From JBBSEZ01 sp038239195 (GTDB lineage Bacteria > Planctomycetota > Planctomycetia > Gemmatales > Gemmataceae): DNA of 7,409 bases. The translations under genes were made by a program, and so were the position numbers. The stretch covers positions 1-7,409 of the forward strand of contig JBBSEZ010000482.1 in NCBI GenBank assembly GCA_038239195.1, written 5' to 3'. Below are positions 1-4,745 of this stretch, in pieces; position 1 is the stretch's first letter, and every line of letters starts with the position of its first letter. Under the pieces are notes generated by a model. That model was not told the origin of the DNA, did no database searches, and was given only the letters and a program-made list of their open reading frames with translations.

Positions 1-242
1 ACGTGAGTCCCAGTCAGAGGTTGTGGCAACTGCTGCTTCACCGAGTCGGGTAAGGCGAAATCAATGCCGCAACCAGACTTCAAGTTGTTATCCTGGGAGA
101 ACTTACGGCGATTCGGCTGGAGGGGTGGGAGCCGAGTGTCACGACTTGTCGAGCCGCTGTCCTCGCCGGAAGAGGCCAAGCGGATTCTCGGAACGAAAGC
201 CAACGAGTGGCTCATTCCACCGGGCGGAGGCGAAGGCGCGGC

Positions 243-650
243 TCACTGCCAGTCTTCCAGGGGCAAGCCCGGCACTCGGCTGAACTCGGCCGTGTTGTGG
301 GTCACCAAGGTCATTCGATTGGCCAGAGCGATGGCCGCAATCATCAAGTCGTTTGGTCCGATGGGAGTGCCCAGGGCCGCCAGATGAGCCCGAACCTTGC
401 CGTACTCCTCGGCACCTCGGTCGTCGAAAGGCAGCGACACAAACTGTTGTCGGAGCGCGGCGATCAAGGCGAGGTTGACCGCCTGATGGGCTGCACCGCT
501 GTGCATGGCCCCGTAGAACAATTCGGCCAGCACGACGGAGCAGAGATAGACGCTCCCCGGCGGTGCGGCAACCAACCGGGCCGTCACTTTCGAGGCCGCT
601 CCTCGCCGCAGGTGATCGATGAACGAGTTGGTGTCGAGCAGGTGACTCAC
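243..650 (-). CDS. vapC: VapC-family PIN-domain toxin ribonuclease
   Basis: 135-residue PIN-domain protein, the usual size for a VapC toxin. Toxins of this family are Mg-dependent endoribonucleases that cut tRNA or rRNA in the cytoplasm when their antitoxin is lost. The acidic residues expected of the active site are visible: D6 in LLDTN, E43 in AELFYG, D101 in GPNDLMIAA, and a C-terminal THNTAEF (N119) where many relatives have TNN or TDN. I chose the GTG start at 648-650 because it overlaps the antitoxin stop codon by four bases (GTGA), the usual sign of translational coupling, and because the PIN fold begins right there. A longer reading starting near 914 would only run through the antitoxin gene in another frame. 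All key residues are present, so I expect an active toxin. Its RNA target cannot be read from the sequence. Confidence 0.9.
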   Translation of the reverse strand: MSHLLDTNSFIDHLRRGAASKVTARLVAAPPGSVYLCSVVLAELFYGAMHSGAAHQAVNLALIAALRQQFVSLPFDDRGAEEYGKVRAHLAALGTPIGPNDLMIAAIALANRMTLVTHNTAEFSRVPGLPLEDWQ

Positions 651-883
651 GACAGCGGCTCGCGCTGTTCGTACTCGCCCTGTTCGGGCCGCTCGAATTC
701 TCCCTGCCACTTCCCTGCGGTCTCCAGGACGCGCCGTCGCCATTCGTCCGGCGAGAGGGCCGGCGGGGCAACCGGCTCGACGGTGATCTGAACCTCCCGG
801 CCGGCCTCGGCGGGCCCCACGGGCACCGTCAGTTGCAGAACGCCGTTGCTGCCAACCCTCGACTTGACCACGATGCGATTCAT
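647..883 (-). CDS. VapB-like antitoxin of the vapBC pair
   Basis: 78-residue protein encoded directly upstream of the VapC toxin, overlapping it by four bases. The N-terminal half (MNRIVVKSRVGSNGVLQLTVP, then AEAGREVQITVEP) is a short beta-rich segment of a kind I recall from planctomycete and cyanobacterial antitoxins, probably a compact DNA-binding or dimerisation module. The C-terminal third (PDEWRRRV..TAGKWQGEF..PEQGEYEQREP) is acidic and polar, as expected for the flexible tail that wraps the toxin. The ATG at 881-883 is chosen because a GGAGG site lies about six bases upstream on the minus strand and the conserved segment starts there; an in-frame extension to 979 has no family-like sequence. 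By analogy with known pairs it should also repress its own operon, but I see no clear operator. It does not look like classic AbrB or RHH antitoxins, so I give no symbol. Confidence 0.82.
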   Translation of the reverse strand: MNRIVVKSRVGSNGVLQLTVPVGPAEAGREVQITVEPVAPPALSPDEWRRRVLETAGKWQGEFERPEQGEYEQREPLS

Positions 884-1039
884 GGGGCCTCCACGACGAT
901 GCTGCCCGAAGCAAATCTTCAACCGTTCAGGGCCCTGAGAAGACACCGTGCGCCCGTTGGGGGAGTGTGCGGACGCCACCGAACGACAGGCTCACCCCTC
1001 TGCCGCAAGGAACGTCCGCAACCTCGGCTGGCTGGAGTT

Positions 1040-1279
1040 TTATCGAGCGACTTCAGCCCGCAGCCGCAACGTCCGGCCCCTCTGGTGCAGCGGCATTAGC
1101 TGCGCCCTTTTGAGCGTGTGAATGGCGTAGGTCTGGCCCGCTTGATCCACGAACTCGACCTCGAAGCCATCCGCCGACAAGACTTCCACGACCGCCCCGA
1201 CCTCGCCGGCGCTCAGCCCCAGGTCGGGGAGGTCTTCTCGCAGGGCGACCGTGTCCAGCAACTCGATGGGGTGGTGCAT
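1040..1279 (-). CDS. DUF4926 family small protein
   Basis: 79-residue protein with the typical DUF4926 sequence: a start of the form PIELLDTVAL, then REDLPDLGLSAGEVGAVVEV, FEVEFVDQAGQTYAIHTL and a C-terminal AQLMPL. The pattern looks like a small SH3-like beta barrel. Homologues are often encoded beside a DUF6883 gene, and here the remains of one lie 13 bases upstream on the same strand, so the two formed an operon. I infer, without proof, that DUF4926 proteins act as the antitoxin or immunity partner of the DUF6883 protein. The ATG at 1277-1279 matches where the family begins; a GAGG-like site overlaps the stop of the upstream gene. The last dozen residues are arginine-rich and may be outside the conserved domain. 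No biochemical function can be assigned. Confidence 0.75.
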   Translation of the reverse strand: MHHPIELLDTVALREDLPDLGLSAGEVGAVVEVLSADGFEVEFVDQAGQTYAIHTLKRAQLMPLHQRGRTLRLRAEVAR

Positions 1280-1292
1280 ACTCGGTTCGACC

Positions 1293-1626
1293 TCACAAGA
1301 CGTAGCAGGTGACCAGGCGAGGCACGTCCTCGCCCGCTAGCACAATCCAGGCGGTACGGACCACGGCCCTGCCAGCGGCGGTGGTGAGCGAGAGATCGAC
1401 CTGGTAAACGCTGGCCGTACTCGTCGGCCCTCCCTGGGACCGCCGGGTGTTCGCGCACGCCCTGAAGCAGCCATTCGGATGGCTGCGTCGCATCCGCGGC
1501 TGTCAGCCCAAGAGCGGCCCGGAATACGGTCGCCTTATGCCTCCCTACCGGATGTGTGGCCGAGAGGCAGTAGTCACTCAACTTGGCCAGATCGACGATC
1601 GCTTGCTCGGCGTTGGGCAGTGTCAG
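1293..1626 (-). pseudogene. Frameshifted DUF6883-type gene
   Basis: The first part reads LPNAEQAIVDLAKLSDYCL, RHKATVFRAALGLTAADA and VPGRADEYGQR. The continuation YQVDLSLTTAAGRAVVRTAWIV and LAGEDVPRLVTCYVL is in a different frame. Together they give the complete domain I associate with DUF6883, a family of roughly 110 residues of unproven function, sometimes linked to polymorphic toxins. The frames join at about 1406-1408, where three A bases on the plus strand stand where two would restore the reading. No ATG, GTG or TTG lies where the family usually starts: the codon just before LTLPN (1627-1629) reads GGG. An internal TTG at 1579-1581 would delete the conserved N-terminus. I therefore call it a decayed gene. 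A sequencing error could explain the frameshift but not the missing start, unless CTG is used. The downstream partner DUF4926 is intact. Confidence 0.62.
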
Positions 1627-1715
1627 CCCCGCTTTGGCTCGGCGAGCCCGCCTCGGCTCAGTCTACGTTAACCGCCTCACGTCGGACGGGCAAGCCCTCG
1701 CGCACAGGAACACGG

Positions 1716-1744
1716 TTCCGCTCGGCTTCCCCCCTCCGTACAAT
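1716..1744 (+). promoter_or_regulatory. Possible promoter for the 180-aa gene
   Basis: TTCCGC (1716-1721) and TACAAT (1739-1744) are separated by 17 bases and lie about 90 bases upstream of the start at 1833. The -10-like hexamer is one mismatch from TATAAT; the -35-like hexamer is weak. The same TTCCGC-17-TAC arrangement precedes the next gene. Planctomycete promoter consensus is poorly known to me, so this is tentative. Confidence 0.35.
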
Positions 1745-1832
1745 CAAGGGGGTGAAGCTGATGGGCGCCCCAGGGCCTCCAGGCGACCGCCCGCGAAGAT
1801 CGATGTCGGCAGGGAGCCGAAGGAGTGACGTC

Positions 1833-2375
1833 ATGCCGACCGACCTGCTGGACCGACTCCAGGAGGACAAGCTCCAAAGGCAGGAGGCGCTCCTCGATTC
1901 CCACGAAACCGCCACCGCCACGGACGGCGGGGAAGATGAGGCTGCCGCCATCGCCGACTTCTTCGTCGATGAGGGGATCGGGGTGAGGCAGAGCTCCCTT
2001 CGCCTCTGGGACCACCACTGGACGAGGGCGCTGGCAGGCAAGGTTTTGGACCGGCGAGAACGGGGGGCGAAACTCCTCACCCCGCTCCAGCAGGGTGGCC
2101 GCATCATTCGTCGCGGTATGGCAATCGCCCGGGCCTACGCCGACGTGTCCGGCCACGAGGTCGCCCGGCTGGCCCAGTTCGAGGAACAGAGCAAGGCGCT
2201 CCCTCTGTGGGTCAAGGAGTGCATGGCACGCTGGGAAATGCTGGCTCGGCCTCGCAAACCTCTCGAGCGCGAGCGGATCGCCGAGTCGCAGGCGGCCTAC
2301 CAGCGCGGCGAGGGCGAGCCCGTCTCCGACGTCGTCGCCAGGTTGGAGCAAGGCGGCCCTTTGGTCAAGGAATAG
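1833..2375 (+). CDS. Hypothetical protein, 180 aa, antitoxin-like tail
   Basis: I do not recognise a named family for the whole protein. The first 35 residues are polar and acidic (coiled or disordered). Residues 36-145 look mainly helical with tryptophan and leucine patches (LRLWDHHWTRALAGK, ALPLWVKECMARWEML). The last 35 residues, with AESQAAYQRGEG at 150-161 and VARLEQGGPLVKE at the end, resemble the tails of small planctomycete antitoxin-like proteins, where such segments carry RGE and a closing GGPLV. No toxin gene follows, so an orphan antitoxin or regulator role is only a guess. The ATG at 1833-1835 is chosen because AAGGAG (1820-1825) lies seven bases upstream; an in-frame ATG at 1803 has no such site. 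No signal peptide, membrane segment or catalytic motif is visible. It is transcribed away from the broken DUF6883 gene. Confidence 0.68.
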   Translation: MPTDLLDRLQEDKLQRQEALLDSHETATATDGGEDEAAAIADFFVDEGIGVRQSSLRLWDHHWTRALAGKVLDRRERGAKLLTPLQQGGRIIRRGMAIARAYADVSGHEVARLAQFEEQSKALPLWVKECMARWEMLARPRKPLERERIAESQAAYQRGEGEPVSDVVARLEQGGPLVKE

Positions 2376-2478
2376 GCCCCTGCGCAAGCTCGTCCTCTGG
2401 CCGGGCTCGACTCGAAGGCCCGCCCTGTCTGTAACGCGCCACGCTGCCGCGCGAGCTTGGCGCCGGCTCAGAAAACCC

Positions 2479-2507
2479 TTCCGCCTCGCCAATCGATTTG
2501 CTACGCT
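2479..2507 (+). promoter_or_regulatory. Possible promoter for the 225-aa gene
   Basis: TTCCGC (2479-2484), a 17-base spacer and TACGCT (2502-2507) lie about 73 bases upstream of the start at 2580. The geometry and the -35-like hexamer equal those upstream of the 180-aa gene, which is the main reason for listing it. Confidence 0.3.
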
Positions 2508-2579
2508 CGAAGAACCAGGCGCGGTCGCCGCGACCGCGAACAACATCCTCCGGAGGCCCTCTGCAAAGGAGCTCGGTCC

Positions 2580-3257
2580 ATGTTCGACATTCATCAGCAG
2601 ATGTTCGATGACGATGGTGGGGAAATGGATGAGCGCAAGGTCGAGAAATACATAGACGGCCTGGTGGAGGAGTTCGCCGCTTCCCCGGAAGCGCAACCCT
2701 TGATCGCGGCCAACGCGCCGACCGGATGGGTGGCGATGATGGTGGAATACGGCGTGAGCTATTGCGGCTCCACGCCGGCCACGATGTCGCGGTCCGACTT
2801 CGAGGAAGTGTTGTTCGACCTGTTCCCGCGCAAGGTGTCCACGGAAGCGGAGTCCGCCCCGGCCATCGTCAACGAACTCAAGGCGTTCTGGCTGTTCGCC
2901 CAGAGGCAGTATGGCCTGAAGAACGCGAAGCCGATCCTGGCGGCCCTCGATGCGGGCGCGACGGAGAAGTTACGGGGGAAGTTGGCGAACCCATCGAATT
3001 ACGGCATGGCCAAGTCGATGTTCATGCTCGGCGCGAAGTCCGGCTTCAACATGACGTCGGAGGAGGGGCTCGCTCAGTTTATGGTGGCGTACAACAGCCG
3101 GCTCCTGGGCGGCGTGGACGCTCCCGGCCTGGTTATCGGCGACCTGGCCGGATGGTCGCCGTCGCTGTCCCCCTCGGGACTGTCCGCCGAGGAGCGCGAG
3201 GCCAAGCGGAAAGCGCGGAAGAAGCAGCGGGAGGCGCGCAAACGCAACCGCAAGTAA
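2580..3257 (+). CDS. Conserved hypothetical protein, 225 aa, basic C-terminus
   Basis: A helical protein of a type I recall from planctomycete and cyanobacterial genomes, where the same core is sometimes followed by a SEC-C zinc motif; that motif is absent here. Features of the core: YIDGLVEEFAASPEAQ (24-39), GWVAMMVEYGVSY (49-61), TPATMSRSDFEEVLFDLFPR (65-84), IVNELKAFWLFAQRQYGLKNA (96-116), NYGMAKSMFMLGAKSGFNM (140-158) and EEGLAQFMVAYN (161-172). After a proline/serine linker (193-203) comes a very basic tail (KRKARKKQREARKRNRK), suggesting nucleic-acid or ribosome contact, which is inference. The ATG at 2580-2582 follows AAAGGAG (2565-2571) at eight bases. There is no signal peptide or transmembrane segment and no known catalytic motif, and I assign no function. 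Its end faces the Uma2 remnant on the other strand, only six bases away. Confidence 0.78.
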   Translation: MFDIHQQMFDDDGGEMDERKVEKYIDGLVEEFAASPEAQPLIAANAPTGWVAMMVEYGVSYCGSTPATMSRSDFEEVLFDLFPRKVSTEAESAPAIVNELKAFWLFAQRQYGLKNAKPILAALDAGATEKLRGKLANPSNYGMAKSMFMLGAKSGFNMTSEEGLAQFMVAYNSRLLGGVDAPGLVIGDLAGWSPSLSPSGLSAEEREAKRKARKKQREARKRNRK

Positions 3258-3263
3258 GCGGCG

Positions 3264-3523
3264 TCAGCGCGCGAAGATTCGGGCGACCGGCACCCGAAAG
3301 CCGGGCAGGTGCGGCTCGCCGGACAGCTCGTGCTGGGCGTTGAAGAGCTCCGGCTCCTTGCCGAGCGCGGACACCACCACGGTGTACGCGTGGGGATCGA
3401 CCACCCAGCCCGGGGGACGCGGGCACGCAGGTATTCGTCCACCTTGTCGATCATCTCTTCCACCGTGTCGCTGGGCGAAAGCACCTCCACGACCAGGATC
3501 GGAGCTCCTCCGAGAAGGGCGCT
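3264..3523 (-). pseudogene. Uma2-family nuclease-like gene remnant
   Basis: Only the C-terminal part of a Uma2 (DUF820) protein remains, a fold related to PD-(D/E)XK nucleases and abundant in planctomycetes and cyanobacteria. The signature SALLGGAPILVVEVLSPSD, then TVEEMIDKVDEYLRA, is read in one frame; WVVDPHAYTVVV, KEPELFNAQHELSGE and LPGFRVPVARIFAR are read in another. The frames meet in the G/C run around 3408-3416, where one base appears to be missing on the minus strand. A normal family member has about 190 residues; roughly the first 100, including the upstream part of the catalytic core, are absent, because sequence before SALL (above about 3523) no longer resembles the family. The E of VVEV, one of the expected active-site residues, is still present. 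A truncated, frameshifted copy should be inactive. An assembly error could explain the frameshift, but not the missing N-terminus. Confidence 0.75.
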
Positions 3524-3731
3524 TGGAGCCGCGTTCTTGGCGAACGCGGCTCCCGCCCAGCGCTCCCGAAAGTTTGGCCACACCCAAAGGGCCCTCCCGC
3601 GCAGAATTTTTTCGCGCGCGCGCGAGCCCCTCTCCGCGAGGCGGGTCTTGTAAGTGTACGCGACGAAGAAAGACAGAAAGCGAGCGGTTGGCCGTCACAC
3701 TCGCGGCGAACCGCGGTAGATGAGAAGGAAG

Positions 3732-3804
3732 GGCCTTGTAGCTCAGTCGGGAGAGCGCCTGTCTCTTAAACAGGAAGTCGTGGGTTCGATCCCCACCGGG
3801 GCCA
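3732..3804 (+). tRNA. tRNA-Lys (anticodon CTT)
   Basis: First gene of the array and a full cloverleaf. The acceptor GGCCTTG pairs with CGGGGCC, with two T:G wobbles. The D stem is GCTC/GAGC with U8 present, and the anticodon stem is CCTGT/ACAGG. The loop CTCTTAA puts CTT at 3765-3767 (reads AAG). The T arm is GTGGG-TTCGATC-CCCAC. The discriminator is A and no CCA is encoded. This is the most canonical member of the array. Confidence 0.95.
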
Positions 3805-3817
3805 CTGGAACAACAAC

Positions 3818-3890
3818 GCCGGCGAAGCTCAACAGGTCGAGCGGCGCTTTCGTAAAGCGAAGGGTGTGGGTTCAACTCCCACCGTCGGCT
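3818..3890 (+). tRNA. tRNA-Thr (anticodon CGT)
   Basis: Acceptor GCCGGCG pairs with CGTCGGC, D stem GCTC/GAGC, T arm GTGGG-TTCAACT-CCCAC. Loop TTCGTAA places CGT at 3851-3853 (reads ACG). The discriminator is T and no CCA is encoded. Two oddities: position 8 is A, not the nearly universal U, and the first anticodon-stem pair (27-43) is a G-A mismatch. The fold otherwise holds, so I call it a probable working gene. Confidence 0.9.
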
Positions 3891-3901
3891 CTGGCAATCA
3901 C

Positions 3902-3974
3902 ACCGGTGTAGCTCAGTTGGGAGAGCACCTCCTTCATAAGGAGTAGGTCGCTGGTTCGACCCCAGCCATCGGTA
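3902..3974 (+). tRNA. tRNA with CAT anticodon (Met or Ile2)
   Basis: Acceptor ACCGGTG pairs with CATCGGT, D stem GCTC/GAGC with U8, T arm GCTGG-TTCGACC-CCAGC. Loop TTCATAA places CAT at 3935-3937. The anticodon stem has a C-T mismatch at 27-43. The A1:T72 pair and the lack of three G:C pairs in the anticodon stem argue against an initiator. It could be elongator Met, or an Ile tRNA after lysidine modification; sequence alone cannot decide. The discriminator is A and no CCA is encoded. Confidence 0.88.
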
Positions 3975-3976
3975 CT

Positions 3977-4074
3977 GGCAACCGTGCCCCACGGCAGCAG
4001 CCTACAAACCAGTCTGTTAAACTGGTGGCCGGCCTCGACCGGCCACTCGGCTGCTCGAACTTGCACGGGTGCCT
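3977..4074 (+). tRNA. Aberrant tRNA-Asn-like element (anticodon GTT)
   Basis: A normal anticodon arm, CCAGT-CTGTTAA-ACTGG at 4009-4025, shows GTT at 4016-4018 (reads AAC), but no standard cloverleaf fits around it. A perfect 7-bp stem (3996-4002 with 4049-4055) encloses U8-A9-like TA, only four bases where the D arm should be, the anticodon arm, and a 7-bp hairpin at 4026-4045 whose loop contains TCGA. Outside that, 3977-3987 pairs with 4063-4073 at 10 of 11 positions. It may be a D-armless tRNA of about 61 nt (3996-4056), a class-II-like tRNA of about 97 nt with a rearranged D arm, or a decayed gene. Its place in the array and the intact anticodon arm show tRNA origin. Whether it is charged is unknown. 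Confidence 0.45.
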
Positions 4075-4077
4075 TTC

Positions 4078-4148
4078 GCGTCCATGATGTAATGGTAGCC
4101 TGCCACCTTCCCAAGGTGGACGTGTGGGCTCGATTCCCACTGGACGCT
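4078..4148 (+). tRNA. tRNA-Gly (anticodon CCC)
   Basis: 71 nt, a usual length for tRNA-Gly. Acceptor GCGTCCA pairs perfectly with TGGACGC. The anticodon stem is CCACC/GGTGG with loop TTCCCAA, placing CCC at 4110-4112 (reads GGG). The D stem has one T-C mismatch. The T arm is GTGGG-CTCGATT-CCCAC, so position 54 is C, not T. The discriminator is T, as is common for Gly, and no CCA is encoded. Confidence 0.93.
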
Positions 4149-4157
4149 CTCTCACAG

Positions 4158-4229
4158 GGCCCGGAAGCTCAAAAGTCGAGCAGCCGGCCGTCAACCGGAA
4201 GGGTGCGGGTGCGATTCCCGTGCGGGCCG
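4158..4229 (+). tRNA. tRNA-Asp (anticodon GTC), several deviations
   Basis: The cloverleaf closes: acceptor GGCCCGG with GCGGGCC (six of seven pairs), D stem GCTC/GAGC, anticodon stem GCCGG/CCGGA (G-A at 27-43), T stem GCGGG/CCCGT. Loop CCGTCAA places GTC at 4190-4192 (reads GAC), and the discriminator G fits Asp identity. It departs from near-invariant positions: A8 for U8, C33 for U33, G55 for U55, and a 7-base D loop without the GG pair. It may be a decaying or strongly divergent tRNA. No CCA is encoded. Confidence 0.78.
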
Positions 4230-4236
4230 CTTCGTT

Positions 4237-4310
4237 CGGAGAATAGCTCAGCATGGTAGAGCGCGTGCTTCGGGAGCACGAGGCCGTGGGTTCCAGTCCC
4301 ACTTCTCCGA
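4237..4310 (+). tRNA. tRNA-Pro (anticodon CGG)
   Basis: Acceptor CGGAGAA pairs perfectly with TTCTCCG; the C1:G72 pair and A73 are typical of bacterial tRNA-Pro. The D stem is GCTC/GAGC with U8, the anticodon stem is CGTGC/GCACG, and loop TTCGGGA places CGG at 4271-4273 (reads CCG) followed by G37. The T loop is TTCCAGT, so position 57, normally a purine, is C. No CCA is encoded. Confidence 0.95.
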
Positions 4311-4335
4311 CCTGCAAAGAATGACGTTCACAAAT

Positions 4336-4410
4336 GGTCTCGTGGGGCAGCCTGGAGTGCCCGCCGCTCTGACGTAGCGGAGGTCGCTGGTTCAAATCCA
4401 GCCGAGACTA
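4336..4410 (+). tRNA. tRNA-Val (anticodon GAC)
   Basis: Acceptor GGTCTCG pairs with CGAGACT (G1:T72 wobble), D stem GGGC/GCCC with U8, T arm GCTGG-TTCAAAT-CCAGC, discriminator A. Anticodon stem CCGCT/AGCGG with loop CTGACGT places GAC at 4371-4373 (reads GTC). Position 37 is G and 38 is T, unusual for Val, where A37 is normal. Only one base (4411) separates it from the next tRNA gene. Confidence 0.92.
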
Positions 4411-4411
4411 C

Positions 4412-4485
4412 TGCGGAATGGACTGGAATGGCACCAGCACGGCCTCATGAGCCGTTCGACGTGGGTTCGATTCCCACTTCCGCGA
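4412..4485 (+). tRNA. Second tRNA with CAT anticodon
   Basis: Acceptor TGCGGAA pairs with TTCCGCG (T1:G72 wobble). The anticodon stem ACGGC/GCCGT carries loop CTCATGA with CAT at 4446-4448. The T arm GTGGG-TTCGATT-CCCAC is canonical, and the discriminator is A. The D arm is shifted: the best stem, CTGG/CCAG with loop AATGGCA, leaves four bases, not two, after the acceptor. Position 37 is G, where Met tRNAs have A. It could be elongator Met, Ile2 or a divergent copy; the initiator three-G:C signature is absent. Confidence 0.83.
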
Positions 4486-4500
4486 TCTTTTGTGTCTGCC

Positions 4501-4574
4501 GGTCTGCAAGTGTTTTTTGGACTGCATGCCTGCTTGGTAAGCAGGAGGGCCGGGTTCGACTCCCGGGCGGACCT
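4501..4574 (+). tRNA. tRNA-Thr (anticodon GGT)
   Basis: Acceptor GGTCTGC pairs with GCGGACC, anticodon stem CCTGC/GCAGG with loop TTGGTAA placing GGT at 4536-4538 (reads ACC), T arm CCGGG-TTCGACT-CCCGG, discriminator T as in the other Thr gene. The D stem GTGT/GCAT uses two wobbles and the D loop starts with five T then GG. Position 8 is A and position 14 is T, the reverse of the usual U8-A14 pair. No CCA is encoded. Confidence 0.92.
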
Positions 4575-4583
4575 CTGAATGAT

Positions 4584-4668
4584 GGAAGGTAGCCGGATAC
4601 GGCTTGCCGGGCCACTCTGCTAATGTGGTTCCCCGTTGGGGATGAGGGTTCGACTCCCTTGCCTTCCG
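4584..4668 (+). tRNA. tRNA-Ser (anticodon GCT), class II
   Basis: 85 nt with the long variable arm of Ser tRNAs (a CCCC-GTT-GGGG hairpin). Acceptor GGAAGGT pairs with GCCTTCC, D stem CCGG/CCGG, T arm GAGGG-TTCGACT-CCCTT, discriminator G as expected for Ser. Loop CTGCTAA places GCT at 4619-4621 (reads AGC). Deviations: A8 for U8 and a T-T mismatch at the base of the anticodon loop (31-39). No CCA is encoded. Confidence 0.93.
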
Positions 4669-4673
4669 CTTCT

Positions 4674-4745
4674 GCCCTGGTGGTGAAACGGACATCACGG
4701 CTCGCTTCGAACGAGCAGTTTCGGGTTCGACTCCTGGCCGGGGCA
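4674..4745 (+). tRNA. tRNA-Arg (anticodon TCG)
   Basis: Last gene of the array. Acceptor GCCCTGG pairs with CCGGGGC, D stem GTGA/TCAC with U8, anticodon stem GCTCG/CGAGC with loop CTTCGAA placing TCG at 4707-4709 (reads CGA, possibly other CGN codons). The T arm is TCGGG-TTCGACT-CCTGG with wobbles. The discriminator is A, followed by C and a run of five T. No CCA is encoded. Confidence 0.92.

Noticed and set aside
64..387. 107-residue plus-strand frame at the window start
   Set aside because: It has no family I recognise, no ribosome binding site of note, and its second half runs antisense into the vapC gene. Parts of its start look protein-like, so a gene remnant in 1-242 cannot be excluded, but I cannot support one.
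243..914. Longer 223-residue reading of the VapC frame
   Set aside because: The extra N-terminal 88 residues overlap the antitoxin gene in another frame and lack any PIN-like sequence; the GTG at 648-650 gives the normal VapC length.
1677..2696. 339-residue open frame on the minus strand
   Set aside because: It covers the 180-aa gene and the start of the 225-aa gene in antisense and shows no recognisable family; the plus-strand genes have strong Shine-Dalgarno sites.
3613..3624. Six CG dinucleotides in a row after a T run, possible Z-DNA or regulatory tract
   Set aside because: Short and expected by chance in GC-rich DNA; nothing ties it to the array. I also found no convincing array promoter between 3524 and 3731.
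3934..4395. Long minus-strand reading frame with phrases such as VGIEPTRP and GLEPTAS
   Set aside because: It is the antisense of the tRNA array: the repeated phrases are reverse translations of the T arms. Proteins of this type are a known false annotation opposite tRNA genes. The frames at 4408-4911 and the upper part of 3264-3992 have the same origin.
3732..4745. Regularly spaced repeats with a shared GTGGGTTCGA-like core, suggestive of CRISPR
   Set aside because: The repeated cores are tRNA T arms at 70-100 base intervals, and each unit folds as a tRNA. There are no identical repeats or uniform spacers.
3732..4745. Possible suppressor or selenocysteine tRNA in the array
   Set aside because: No anticodon in the array reads a stop codon (no CTA, TTA or TCA in any anticodon loop).
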